From: Clavelina lepadiformis
Lineage: Eukaryota; Chordata; Ascidiacea; Aplousobranchia; Clavelinidae
DNA length: 64,000 nt
Assembly: GCF_947623445.1 (NCBI RefSeq)
Contig: NC_135242.1
Coordinates: forward strand, 1,860,001-1,924,000
Reading direction: 5' to 3'
Part shown: piece after piece, positions 21,601-32,775 of the stretch
Layout: each line of letters starts with the position of its first letter
Numbering within the stretch: the first letter of the stretch is position 1
Translations under genes and position numbers: made by a program
The notes under the pieces: generated by a model
The model's input: the letters and a program-made list of their open reading frames with translations, nothing else
The model's database searches: none
Told to the model about the DNA's origin: nothing

Positions 21601-23299
21601 TTTGTAATTTCGTTTTGTGCAATTATCTTGTTTATTGTGTAGGGACATACATGGAACTTCTTGCAATGGCTGCTGAGGAAACAGGATTTGTTGTGATTTC
21701 TCCTGAGTAAGTGGTGAAAAATATGACAAATCAACTTTTACAGTGATTTCATTTTATAAGTATTGTTCAACGTTAATTTTCAATCTAAGATATCGTCGTG
21801 CCCCACAATTTCCATTCCCTATTCCATATGAAGATTGCCTCAATGTCACCTTAAACTTCATGAAGATTTCGGAAAATTTCAACGTCGACCCGAACAAACT
21901 AGTGTTGATTGGAGACAGTGCAGGTAATAAAAAGTATGCGATTTTTTTTTATTTAATTGTCAACATAATTTTGTTATAATACCAGACATGTTGTGAAAAT
22001 TATTTAAAAAAGTTGAATTTTCTTTTACTGCTTTGGTTTTAAAGAGTCGAATATTATTTATTCTCACTATCTCCATGCTTAAATACTTGCCAAAAACATC
22101 TCATAGCCTGCAGTTGCTTTCATATCACACAGGCGGGAACCTCGCGATGTCAATCACAGTGTCACTTATTGAAATGAACAAGGAGGATCCAACCCTCCCG
22201 TTGCCAGCCATGACGACTTTGATCTATCCTGTCCTGCAAATGATCAACTTCCGCCTTCCAAGTTATCAACAAAATTTGCAATTTTTGTTTCCAAAACTTG
22301 TCGCCCCGAAATTTTGGTTGGCGTATATTGGGTAAGCACCTACCTTAAACAATCAAACAGTGAGGTTTCAATTTATTAGAATTTATACTCTATACAATTT
22401 TACTTCACATGCAGCATAATGATGCATGTGATAAGTAAGTTATGTTTTTATACATTCCTATTATATTGGATAAGTTAATGTAACACAAATATAGTCAAGT
22501 ATTGTTATATCAAGCAGTTTTTCTTGATTAGGTTCAATGATAAATTGGATTTGTCTCATATTATTGCTGAAAATGGCCATGTCAATTACAAGAATGAAAC
22601 AGTGCAAAGCTTCAAAGCTTTGGTCAATGCTGACTTGGTACCTGAAAGGTAAATTGCAGTAGTAATTAATTATCCATAATTTTAATGTCAGTTGCAGTTA
22701 TCGAGTCACTATTATAACCTTTTTCTTTTATTACTCTATTTATTGCTTAATGAATATAGGAGGGAAATTTGATTATATGGCAACCCGCATAACATATTCT
22801 TTTCAGGTATAAATCTAGAGGCTATAACAACACAATGGCAACTTTCACGGAAGATGAAAAAGCAATGCTTACAGATGAGGTATTTTCTCATTTTGAGAGA
22901 CATTACCTTGATGTCAGGGTTGCTCCTTTGATGGCCTCTGACGAGATTCTTGCCAAAATGCCACGCACTCACATTCTAGTTTGCGAGTATGATACTTTAC
23001 GTGATGACGGGGTGAGTTACATCTTTTTATCCTCAAGACACTTTTTCACATGTTTTGTAATGTGGAAAACCTTATCTTTTAATATGCAAACCTGTGGTTT
23101 TGCCAGCTAACTTATTTCACCTTTTTTCATGACGTAGGTTCTACTTTTCGAAAGGCTGAAGAAGCTGAATAAGGACGTCACCTTTCAGCACCTTCCTGAC
23201 ACCTTGCATGGCTCTGTTTCCCTTGGTGCAGTGTTCAAGGGAAGCCACTACGGGCAGCAGAATAGAGATTTGTTTAAAGTTGTCCGAGATAATTTCTGA
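18613..23299 (+). CDS. Arylacetamide deacetylase / neutral cholesterol ester hydrolase-like serine esterase
   Basis: Nine exons give 417 residues, close to vertebrate AADAC and NCEH1. Exons: 18613-18759, 21175-21325, 21415-21489, 21643-21706, 21790-21923, 22133-22331, 22532-22648, 22807-23011, 23138-23299; all junctions are GT-AG with matching phases. An N-terminal hydrophobic anchor (ITIFIGLLSVLFGYI, residues 7-21) predicts a type II ER membrane protein with a lumenal catalytic domain. HGGGW (115-119) is the oxyanion-hole motif of the hormone-sensitive-lipase family. The nucleophile is Ser189 in GDSAGGN, the acid probably Asp358 in YDTLRDDG, the base His388 in DTLHGS. The expected reaction is hydrolysis of lipid or arylacetamide esters; the substrate is unknown. 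Intron 1 (2.4 kb) holds transposon debris. Copy B is at 58414-63920. Confidence 0.93.
19420..20860 (-). mobile_element. Gag-bearing element with inverted repeats (relic)
   Basis: Lies in hydrolase intron 1. The minus strand at 19592-19876 encodes a retrotransposon gag fragment: FREYCAPRNNQIFNTYKFWQ, then GELLENWVMDFRQLLDGC and LREKVVIGIHD, as in Ty3/Gypsy-type gag. Arms of about 80 bases (19420-19506 and 20787-20860; core TTAGCGCCAATTGTGGTTAA) are in inverted, not direct, orientation. Relative to copy B a 7-base deletion shifts the frame. No pol is present. Confidence 0.6.
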
Positions 23300-23905
23300 T
23301 GCAATGTCTGAAACAGCTGTAACTTTTTAATTTTATATGCATTCTTCAAATTTTGATCACTGTAATTTTTTTTCTGTTTGGATTGTGTTTTTTGGACTTT
23401 ATTTAACAGTCTTACTTACAAATTTTTATGCAACTAATAGATAGTGTATCTCGTTCATTTTTTTGTGCTGTGCAGACTGGAGTTAAGTGAGTGGGAGATC
23501 TTCACACCCACCTTCAGGCATATTTGACTTTTCATATTTTGTCGTTATGGTGATTAGCTACATGCAATGTAGGCGTAAGTTTCTGTAGTGTTTTATGGTA
23601 ATTTTCCAAATGATTTGATGACATTTATCGTCGATTTCGTGTTAATTTTGTGCTTTGCAATAAGCTTAACATGGCTAAGGTAAGATTTTTCCGTTATTTT
23701 TCACTCGCAAATGAAGGGGTTGTTAACATAATTTATGTCCGATGACTGATGACTGCATTAACAGCAAACATTGCGACGTCAAAGTATGGTTGTTATTTCC
23801 AGCGCGAGTAACGAAGGCTACCGAGCAATAAACCGGCACAAGTCTTAAATAAATAATCTTATCATGCAAGAGCTGGTAGGTTAGAAATTTTTCAACGCTG
23901 GGTTA
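23300..23905. other. 3' flank of the hydrolase gene
   Basis: Contains the probable 3' untranslated region. No clear AATAAA was found near the stop. Nothing else is recognised. Confidence 0.4.
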
Positions 23906-23913
23906 GTTTAGAG

Positions 23914-25515
23914 TAGACTGCAATGGTTCTTAACCTGGGTGCTACCGCCCCCTAGGGTGTTTTTTTAGAGTGGCGGAAATACTCAAGGGGCGCTGTATTC
24001 TGAAGGTGTAACGATATTTAGCTCACTGCAAATTTGTTTTATTAGTTTGGTAGATCAAGATCAATGTATTCTCTTGCTTTGTATAGGCCAGTCATTTTTT
24101 ATTTAGGCCAGCATTTTGTTTATGACGTAACACTAAGAGTTAGTTAACAGCAAGTCAACGCAATTTCATTGCTAAGACAGTAAGCTTTAGCTCAGTTTAG
24201 TCTACTTAAATACGCTGCAAAACGAAACGATGACATCTAATGCTAGCAAAATACGAAAATGTGAAGATGAAAACAAAGGTTTTAATTTTGAGGCTCTCTG
24301 GTACTTGTATTTTCTGCAAATGGCTCTTCCATTGAATACATTTCCCCACCTCTGGATAGGCCTACTAGCCAATCGTTTTAGTATGTCATAATGCGCATTG
24401 TTTGGTATGATGTTTAATTCATTCGCTTTTAAAACGTGGTCAGTCAGTCAGTCATTCCACTTTCGAATGTTATTGCGTGTGCAACTGATGCAGCACCATC
24501 AATGACTGGACGCCATCGAGGATTCCTGGCACATCTTAAAAGAGAAGTTCCGGACATATTTACAATCCACTGTGTCATTCACAGACAGCATTTAGCTGCA
24601 AAGCATCTCAGTGGCAGATTGCATAGTACTCTGCAAGCTATTTTATCAGAGCAATGAATAAGATCAAAGCCCATCCTTTGAATGACCGCATATTTCGCCA
24701 ACTCTGTCATGAGAATTAAGAAAAATTTGAACTGCACTTGCTACATACAGAAGTCCGGTGGCTTTTAAAAGGAAAATGTCTACAACGCTTTTATGACCTC
24801 GATGATTCTGTTATTGATTTCTTTAAGTTTAAATTATTGGATGAGAAAGTGAGTTCAGATTTGGAAAGCAGACGTTGCTTATTTGTCTGATATTTTCAAG
24901 AAATTAAATGAGGTCAACATTAAATTGCAAGGAACCAAAATGTGTCTCATCAAAGCAAAGGGAATAATAATGGCATTTATTAGCAAATTAGATTTCTATA
25001 AAAATTGTTTACTAAGGGAAGACTTAAATCAGTTTCCTAGCTTAAAAGCCGTAAAGAAAAACCAAATCGATGATTCATGTTTGTCAGACACTGATCTAGA
25101 CTGCTATTCCTCTCATTTTCAAGCATTGAAAAAAGAATTGTTGATCAGATTTAAAGATATCAAAGAATTAAAAATACCAGAGTGGGTTGTAAATCCATTC
25201 CAGGCTGATGCAAACAATGCTAATCCAAATCTAGTTGAAGAACTTATAGACTTGCAAAATGACTTATTACTGTCTGAGGCTCTTTTTATCAAATATTGAA
25301 CATGATGTACTTAAGTTGGCAAGTTCTCACCAGGCCCAAGGTAGTCATTAAATACATTTTTGTATATCAACCATTCTCTTATTATTACTCTCATTAATAT
25401 ATTAAATAATATCGCTTCTACCAAATACAAGGCAACCAGATTGGTGATTAAGCCGGTTGACAGACTATGGAAACCTCTGAAAAGGGGCGCTGGGGAAAAA
25501 GGTTAAGAACCACTG
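23914..25515 (+). mobile_element. Defective hAT element, SCAND3/ZBED-like transposase
   Basis: Left end has CAATGGTTCTTAACCTGGG, right end GGTTAAGAACCACTG. An 8-base GTTTAGAG repeat flanks it (23906-23913, seven bases outside the left motif, and 25516-25523). Inside, 24436-24657 encodes ATDAAPSMTGRHRGFLAHL and HCVIHRQHLAAKHLS; then a broken HTEVRWL block; then 24883-25299 the downstream helical part. This is the Charlie-type transposase found in SCAND3 and ZBED5-like genes. Several stops and shifts, and no C-terminal dimerisation domain, show it is dead. Confidence 0.82.
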
Positions 25516-25671
25516 GTTTAGAGTAATCAAAGTTGAAAAAGATAACACTGTTTAGTGGACGTGCACTTATGTCATTTAAGCTGAGTAGAAATTAAGTTGA
25601 CGGTAACTCCATATAGAGCTGGTAACAAACAATTTTGTCTTTGAGAGTTTTACAAAAAACTTTTGAGCGAG

Positions 25672-25801
25672 ATGGTGCAAGCTTCAGGCTGGAAAGACTG
25701 GATTCCAGTACGGTTTTTCAGAAATTTGTGGTTTTTCCTGAAAATGTCCTTCTTGGAAGTGTACGGAGACAATGTCAACTGGTTCAGGAGCAAAATGAGG
25801 A
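25672..25801 (+). other. Candidate first exon of the deiodinase gene (unproven)
   Basis: An ATG at 25672 opens MVQASGWKDWIPVRFF, then a hydrophobic/aromatic stretch (FFRNLWFFLKMSFLEVYG), followed by a basic segment and a possible AGTAAG donor. This looks like a deiodinase anchor-and-stem region, but it ends in phase 1 while the exon at 26151 needs two incoming bases. A further small exon or another start would be required. Confidence 0.3.
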
Positions 25802-26150
25802 GTAAGAAAATGCGTCATGTTCACACATAGTACAAACAGCCTGCTTAAATAAACACGAAAAGACAAACGTACTCTAATAACTTCCATTTGCCGTGGCAGG
25901 TGAAATGTCGAATATTTATTTCTATTTATGCAGGCTGCTTTTGATAATACTGTTTCTATATTTGCATTGTTACTTACAGGAAAAGCTCCTTTAAGCGGAA
26001 GAAATCGCGACGTCAAAGAAAAGACAAATGTTAATTTTCAAACTCAGCGCATTATGAAGCAAGTGTTGAGTATTTACGCCATGATTGTAATCTAAAAAAA
26101 ATCTAATGATAGTTTGGCAAAGAAACTTTAAGCAATTCTTTTTCCTGCAG

Positions 26151-27362
26151 TTCGTTTAGTGCTCTAAAGATGTTCTTCTACAAATGCATGTATGTCGACA
26201 TGTGTCGAAAGGCTCGTATAGATGGGAAAGCTCCCAACGCAAGAGTTTTAAAGTATGACACGAAACAGGAAATCAGGTAAAATGTATGAATAACCTGGAG
26301 CAGGTTCAGCGTTGAATACTTTATGGTAATGTGGCATGATAATCTTTATCCTCGGACTGGGAAAAGTCTTTACACGACTTAAACGCGGAGATGATTCCTT
26401 ATCTTTCGAGCACAGAGCCGAGTGTTTTTAAATATTTAACTTTTGCGAAAAATATACCTACATATTATTCAAGCGGGTGGTTTTGGAAAGCTTTTATTCC
26501 TGCTATCTACTAAAGGGCCTGCATAAGCTATAGTAGCCTATCAGAGCTACAAAATTTTCAAAAAGCAGTTTTGATGACTAACAATATTACCACGACACCA
26601 TCCCAAATACAAGCACTGCCATACGCACGGAAAGCTCAGAATCTAATGTTCCAAATGAATGTAATTTTGCATCGCTTGTTGAATTGTAATGGGCGCGGTT
26701 TTTGTCCCTTTAGTTTGCTGGACTTCATGTGTGCTGGGAGACCTCTAGTGGTAATATTTGGTTCCTGTTCCTGACCCCCGTTTGTCAAAAGCATAGAAGA
26801 ACTTGGCAGGATTTCCCGGATGTACAAGGACAGGGTCGATTTTGTGGTCGTCTACATCGACGAAATACATGCCCTTGACGGCTGGTCGTTCGAGCAGAAC
26901 AAGTAACTGCAATTCTTTTCCAATTGACTGCTTAGCTATTATAAGTTAGTGATAAAGCCTTGTCATTCAGCAAATAAACAAAATGTTGACTAAAATAAAT
27001 GTGCGATAATTATGATGTTTATGTCACCTTCATATGAAAAATTTCCTGGTAATAAGTGCGCCCCGATCGAGATTGGTTTAAAAATAATAATTTTTCTTGG
27101 CAGGTTTAAAATAAAGACGCATCGTGCAATAGAAGATCGTTTGTCGGCGGCTGAAATTTTGCACAGCTTGGATGACTTTTCTCTCCCGCTTGTGGGGGAC
27201 ACGATGAAGAACGAAGCAAACCTCAACTATGGAGGGTTGCCAGAGCGAATGTGCGTGGTACTAGATGGAGAAGTGAAATACATCGGCGGGATCGGACCTT
27301 ACAACTTTAACATTGAAGAGATGATAACTTATTTGGAAAAAATTGTAAAATCTCCTCAATAA
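26151..27362 (+). CDS. Iodothyronine deiodinase-like selenoprotein (5' end unresolved)
   Basis: Three well-supported exons, 26151-26276, 26714-26902 and 27104-27362, are GT-AG spliced with phases 2/1 matching. The codon at 26772-26774 is TGA inside FGSCS-U-PPF, exactly where deiodinases carry selenocysteine. Up-stream is GKAPNARV and CAGRPLVVIFG; down-stream YIDEIHALDGW (the conserved histidine) and NYGGLPERMCVVLDGEVKY. The fold is thioredoxin-like and the enzyme removes iodine from thyroid hormones or related iodotyrosines. From an internal ATG at 26170 the protein would be 184 residues, about 70-90 short of typical, so a 5' exon with the membrane anchor is missing; 25672-25801 is a candidate but its phase does not fit. 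A SECIS-like hairpin follows at about 27480-27560. Confidence 0.88.
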
Positions 27363-27440
27363 TTTTTAACTCATTCAACCAAATCATTTAATTTAAAATT
27401 TTATGCCACTGGGAAAACTAAATTACTTTCTATACTTTAG

Positions 27441-27446
27441 AATAAA
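27441..27446 (+). promoter_or_regulatory. Proximal AATAAA, upstream of the SECIS
   Basis: Canonical polyadenylation hexamer 79 bases after the deiodinase stop. Use of this site would remove the SECIS-like hairpin from the mRNA. Confidence 0.45.
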
Positions 27447-27479
27447 ATCGTGGGTTGGAAAACATTTGTTCCAAGTGCT

Positions 27480-27560
27480 TTTTGTGGAGTTTTATGACGA
27501 ATTTTCTGTCACTACCATATTTGGTAACAGAAATATCCGATAAGCTGCTCCTCAAGATTC
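27480..27560 (+). promoter_or_regulatory. SECIS-like hairpin in the deiodinase 3' UTR
   Basis: ATGAC at 27494-27498 faces CCGAT at 27537-27541, giving the U-U, G-A, A-G, C-C non-Watson-Crick quartet of a SECIS core. Above it, 27499-27509 pairs with 27527-27537 (11 positions, 2 mismatches). Then comes a three-base 5' bulge (CAC) and a mini-helix TACCA/TGGTA, which is form-2 SECIS architecture. The bulge is CAC instead of the usual AA-rich sequence; some selenoprotein mRNAs use C there. It lies 132 bases past the stop, as expected for UGA recoding. Confidence 0.55.
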
Positions 27561-27641
27561 ATTTGCAACAAATTGGCAAGTTCTTGGGTTGCTTTGATAG
27601 TTATTTTGCTAATCACTTTGCTCTGGGTTTAAAAATGGTTT

Positions 27642-27647
27642 AATAAA
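27642..27647 (+). terminator. Distal AATAAA, deiodinase polyadenylation signal
   Basis: Canonical hexamer about 100 bases past the SECIS-like hairpin. Transcripts ending here would keep the hairpin, so this is the likely functional 3' end. Confidence 0.5.
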
Positions 27648-28034
27648 CGTCTAAAACTGCTATAGCTGATGAATAGCATGGTTGTATTATTTATCAAAAG
27701 TTTATTAAACTGCAGTTGAAAGTGTGACATATTCCTGAGGGTCGGTATGGGATAAACCACTGTTGACAGAGTTGAGCTGCAGAACTGCGTGGTTATCTTA
27801 CTTATCAGAACTTAGAGCAAGACGGTGACGAGCTTGATGCAAGACTGTGTTCTGCATCCACTGGTTCTTTCAAAGAATCTGCAAACACGACACTGATTAC
27901 TGTTAGATGTTAGGTCGGAGTGTACGTCACAAAACAAACAAAGGACCTGACAAAGATTAGTAACGTCGACTCATGAGTAACCAACGTAGGTTGGTTGAAC
28001 AGAGCGAACTCTATAAGCTTAGACGTAGAATCTC

Positions 28035-28216
28035 TCACTGAACGCTTTCATGGCGTTTAAGATGATCTTTCAAAGTTTGTTTTTGACGAAAGCTTTCCCC
28101 GCACTGTTCACACTTGAACGGTTTTTCTCCCGTGTGCAGACGAATGTGTTCTGTTAACGTATGTTTGCAGGTCAAGCCCTTTCCACAGATGCTACAGAGA
28201 AACGGTTTAGGACCGT
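28035..28216 (-). CDS. Two-finger C2H2 fragment (3' exon or relic)
   Basis: Minus-strand frame ending at TGA 28035-28037 encodes FLCSICGKGLTCKHTLTEH and FKCEQCGESFRQKQTLKDH joined by HTGEKPF, two complete C2H2 fingers. The sequence differs from the other fingers here (GEKPF linkers, CGK/CGE). At about 28217 it stops abruptly at the edge of the block duplicated at 35405. It may be the last exon of another gene or a piece cut off by that duplication. Confidence 0.55.
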
Positions 28217-28549
28217 TCTTGTTTTGTTACAGAATGTTGTTCAAAAATTGTCAAGAATAACAAACAAAACCAGTCACTGCAGCAGATTCTATGGACTTAC
28301 TGTTTGCAGAACAAGGATTCCTTGAGCTTAATTATGCCTATCAAATCTTCTAAAACATTTATAACTGAACTATATGCAAAGAAAAGAAAATGAGTAAAGC
28401 ACAGTCTTAACCATAAAATAAAAATACATAAAACTGATCATCATAATTATCAAACTGTCAAGCATTAGGGATGAAGTTGAACAGTCGTACAACTACAAAT
28501 TTAACATTTGAAAATGAATGTTTGCATTGTTTATTACATTTATTAAATA

Positions 28550-29751
28550 TTATACACAATTCATGTCAATGATGTTATGTGTGTACAAATGTTCCATTTC
28601 ATCTAACCACTCCGTTTTTTCACCAGTGTGCGTCACTTGGTGCCTGGCAAGAGAAAACTTTGACCGAAATCGCTTTTCACAGATTTCGCAAATCCATGGT
28701 TTTTCTCCGTTGTGGCATCTCATATGGGTTTTTAAGCAGGTTCCAGAAGACAGCTTTCTAGGACATATTGGGCATTGGATTGGCATTTCTTTAGTATGTA
28801 TACGAAGATGTCGCTTTAATTTGTATTCTTCTCGGAAGCGTTGTCCGCAAGTCACACACAGCCAAGGTTTGTCTCCAGTGTGAGTAAGCAGATGTCTGTT
28901 GAGTCTGTATTTATGCGGAAAAGATTTTTCGCAATATTTGCATGTGTACGGCTTAATAGTACTGTGTAGTTGCTTGTGTATACATACTGTAGATATCTTC
29001 TCTTCACAAATGATTTATCACAAACATCACAAATAAACTTTTCATCATTCAGTGTCTCATCGTATTTTAGTGGCGTCTCGCTTTCCTCAAGCAACTTGCA
29101 TTGCATTTCAGCAACAAGATCAGCTTTACCAAAAGAAATTCTTAAGTGTTTTTTTGCAGATTCTTTCTTGTCTTGATCGCTTTTTGACTTTGTTTGACAT
29201 GAGTCAGTGGAAACTTTCTGCTTTTTAGTCACACTTCTAGTTGTTACTGCATCAATGGCAAGTTTATGCTTTTTGGGGACACTTTTGGTTGTAGCGTTTT
29301 CGAAAAGGTTCTTTTTTGCTTTTCTATGTGATTTCTGTGATGGTTCTGATGGTTGTTGTTCCAGAACTGATAAAGGCTCATCTTCAACGATAACAACACG
29401 AGATGAAAACGATCCAGATCTGGAGGAGCACTGTTTGGCCGAGATGCTGGGATCCGACTCAGTGTGTGGGGGATCTGGCATCACAAGATGTTGATTCCCA
29501 TGAGATAAACATAGAAGGTCTTGACTAGGTTCATCTGTGGTTTTAGTTTTTTCTTCTTCGGTTAATGGCATCCTTTTGTTTGCTTCTGCTTTAAGTTGCT
29601 TCAAATTTAATTCCTCGATTTTTTCTTCCATTTTTATAAATTCCTTCTTCATATCTTTTCTAATCGATTTCAATTCTCGCAAAATCAAGTTTCCTATTGC
29701 CTTCATTATAACATCATTATCAACTTGGACACCAGCTATTAAAGATTCCAT
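28550..29751 (-). pseudogene. Five-finger C2H2 gene, frameshifted copy
   Basis: Paralogue of the intact gene at 35751-36890. The ATG at 29751 opens MESLIAGVQVDNDVIMKAIG, a charged coil, and a long Ser/Lys-rich linker (TTKSVPKKHKLAIDAVTTRS). About five extra bases near 28988 (ACTGTA versus A) throw the frame off in the first finger, and the out-of-frame reading stops at 28852. The remaining fingers are open in the original frame from 28855 to 28550. Few other changes are present, so the break is recent. An undetected sequencing error is possible. Confidence 0.8.
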
Positions 29752-29799
29752 ACTTACTTGGAAACAACCTATAAAGAAAAACAGTAAGTGACAATTAGA

Positions 29800-30350
29800 A
29801 ATTAAATGTTACGATTTAGAAAACAGTAATGACAACGATGTGAATGGAGTACCTTAAAATATGATAAACTACAAAAACGTGATAACAAAAACCTAGACTC
29901 GAGTATAACAAATCAAGAATTAAACTAGAGATACTCATCATGATTAAGACAAAGATATCGCAATGTCAACACAGCTAGGTATCAAGCAAGGCTCGCAGTA
30001 ATCCTCTGAGTTTCAACTGCTCTGCTATTTAGCTGGCACTACATAGCATAGCTATCCCATGCATGTCAATTTAACCTCGTAACATCAACAGAAAACTAAA
30101 AGTACATTTTGAAGTAATTTGCAAAAAGTAGAATATGACATTAATCAACATATAGCCTGTATAGATGTACACATTGCCAATAAAATATTAATTGACTTTA
30201 CATGATCAATAATCTTGTAATCTCAGCAGGAACGAATAAGAAAATCTATTACTTTTGTATGGGTTTTTGATCATGATCATGATCACGACTAAAGCTGTCA
30301 CAACAAAATAGGCAACAGTATTGTTTTTCACTTGTGTAGCAAAGTTAATA
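29800..30350. other. Intergenic; right limit of the internal duplication
   Basis: Similarity to 36905-37300 fades at about 30170. No gene is recognised. Confidence 0.45.
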
Positions 30351-30356
30351 TTAATA

Positions 30357-31277
30357 TCAAACATTTTCCAAAGGTCTGGACATTTCATCTGTGTGTAGCA
30401 GCTTGTGTCTATTAAGATTAAAGTTCTTCGCAAACTGCATACCACAAATTTCACAAGTGTGTTGACATTTTATAGTGTCAGTTTCAACTGGGTGAAGACA
30501 ACGCTTATGCCTGTTAAGATTGAATCTTTTTCCAAATTCCTTACCGCAGATTTCACAAGTATACTGGCCTCTAGCAGTTTTAGATGATAGATGTAAGGGT
30601 TTTTGTAAACATGCCTTGTTCATGCAGCCAACCTTAGTCACGGTTTCACGGCAACATTTCCCAGTTAAACCTTTTTGATTAATGGGCCCTTAAAAATGTT
30701 CTAAAGTACTACTTGCACAAGGTTCTTTGTTTGTTGCGTTTTCAAAACTTTTCGATTCCTGATCTGACAAAAACCCATCATTCACAGAATAATCGTCAAT
30801 TCCAGAAGCATTACTTGAAACGTCTGATACACCACTACGACTCAGAGAAGTGTAGGAGTTGTTTTCAAAGTTTGTAGACAAATTCTCAGCTACATGTTTA
30901 GGAAATGTTTCAGATTGTTTAAAGTATAACCGTTGCAAACCTTCTTGTTCGTCATCTAACAAAAATTCCTCTTTAATCTTTTCAAAATGAGCAAAAATTG
31001 ATGAGTTTTCTCAATAAGCTTCTTGATCACAAACATCAGATTGTATAGATGGTGAACCTGATGCTTGCTCATATGATAACGTGTTGCTCACAACTTTAGC
31101 TCTATCAGTTTCTTCCAAAAAATTCTTTAAAATCAATTCTTCAATTCTTTCTTCCAATTTTACAAATTCTTTCTCCACATTCATCCTCACTGATTTTATT
31201 TCTTGCAAGAACAAGTGTCGGATTGTCATTGTTGCACCATTACCATCAACCTGATTCTGGATCAGATCAGTTTCCAT
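30357..31277 (-). pseudogene. Two-finger C2H2 gene with two in-frame stops
   Basis: One reading frame runs from the ATG at 31277 (METDLIQNQVDGNGATMTIRH, then a coil KSVRMNVEKEFVKLEERIEE) to 30357. It is interrupted only by TGA at 31011-31013 and TAA at 30687-30689. It ends with two C2H2 fingers (CEICGKEFGKRFNLNRHKR and CEICGMQFAKNFNLNRHKL). The acidic middle (FLLDDEQEGLQRL, SFENATNKEP) is like neighbouring genes in style. No donor/acceptor pair that removes the stops was found, so a lightly damaged pseudogene is the best call; introns covering the stops remain possible. Confidence 0.65.
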
Positions 31278-31289
31278 TCTTTCTGTGTT

Positions 31290-32400
31290 TATATAAACTC
31301 AACATAAATATTTTCAATTCAAGCTGAAATAAACCCATCAGCAAAACTGAATCAATAAGACAACAATAACACACACAGGGACATAATAATATAAAACATG
31401 ACAAACGTAAACTCTAGGCTATTATAAAAGCTCCACTAGACTATTATAAAATAAAAAGGTAAACATTGAACACTTTCATCATAAAAAAATAAAAGTGATG
31501 TGAAGACTGCAGCTATTTGTACTGTAATAATTAAATTAAGAGACTTATAAGTTATTAGCAAAAAGTAGTAATTACACAAAAATGTGATAAAAATGCAATC
31601 AAACTTGCATCAACCTTGGGTCTTTAAAACAAGAAAAACAATTAGTGAACAAAGCCTGAATTATACTAAAGCCAAAACAATTTTTCACAGAATTCACATC
31701 AGTGCAGGGCCAAGCACAACAAATTTCCATGCACAGTATGTCTGTTCATTTGGAAATAGCGATAGCAGAAAAAAGCTTTACTTTAAAAACAATTTCTAGA
31801 AAAAAATTATTTACTTATAGAAAAAAATTTATAGAGAAATTAGTGTTTGCCGAAATATTTATCAGCAAACAAATGAATGAAACTTTGGATTAAAATTTAT
31901 AGAAAAAGAATCGAGAAATGAATGCGATTTTAAGAAAAAAAATAACAACGTGATTTGGTACCTTAACCCGTGTTTGTATTATCAAAGTATGTGATGATTT
32001 AACAATTCAGCAACAAGTCACAATGGCAGTGGTAAGACAGTGCCAGTTCATGGTGTGAATGACATTGGCTGATTGACATTGATAAATTATTTATAAACTA
32101 CATGAAAAACACAAAAACTATCAAAAACGCAGTTAATAAAACATTAACAAATGTAGAGTGCTCTTATGAACAAAGTTTTTTTTGGGGTTTGCATTGTGCA
32201 TTTGTTCTAAATTTAATAGGTAAGGTAGGTATGTGTAAAATGACTACAAATGGATTCATTTAAAACACATTCTATTGGTTGGCCGCATAAGTTGAAGAAG
32301 TCAACAATTTTACTTGTTCCTAGACGTTAAAAATACAATGCATGTGAATGCATAAACTGATGCAATGTTACAACTAGTCTAGCCAAGCAACCACTAAAGA
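31290..32400. other. Intergenic, no gene seen
   Basis: AT-rich with A-rich runs. Short open frames here have no recognisable domain. A CAAGCAACCACT-GAAGACAATT-type segment is repeated at about 32385 and 32600. Confidence 0.45.
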
Positions 32401-32429
32401 CAATTATCCTTGCTTAAAAAAAATTTACA

Positions 32430-32775
32430 AGGACAATGACCAGAAAATTGAGAACCAGATCCTGTATCTTGAACTTACTTTATAGTTTTTCTTAATAGTT
32501 CATCAACGAAAACATCATAATATATGAAATGGGGACACCAATTCTAAACTTATAAATACTCAACAAAAGAATATATGAAAACACTCGAACCAAGCAAGCA
32601 AGCCAAGCAACCACTGAAGACAATTTTATCCTTGCTTATAAAAAATTTTACAAGGTTAGCACCATAAAATCATGAATCAGACCCTGTATCATTTCCGGAC
32701 AAAGATTTCCGAGACTGACAAATTTCTTTTCAACGTAAATGACCTCAGACAAAAAGAAAATTGACAAGGTCGCTC
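32430..32775. repeat. Zinc-finger 3'-flank module and decayed last finger
   Basis: Holds the repeated flank core (GACCAGAAAATTGAGAACC) and, at 32690-32775, a decayed finger of the adjacent gene. Confidence 0.55.

Larger units (their letters stand above)
1..23091. repeat. Copy A of a ~23-kb (visible part) segmental duplication
   Basis: This segment reappears at 40777-64000 in the same order and orientation. Gene landmarks pair up: zinc-finger genes 4807/44091 and 8296/47744, hydrolase exon 8 at 22807/63716. The offset is 40776 at the left edge and 40909 at the right, the change being the sum of insertions and deletions. Coding stretches differ by only scattered bases. The duplication continues past both window ends, so its true breakpoints are not visible. 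It may be a genuine tandem duplication or two alleles placed in tandem by the assembler. Confidence 0.93.

Noticed and set aside
25980..26100. Small exon between the candidate deiodinase first exon and 26151
   Set aside because: The frame from 25980 joins 25801, but no donor in the phase required by 26151 was found.
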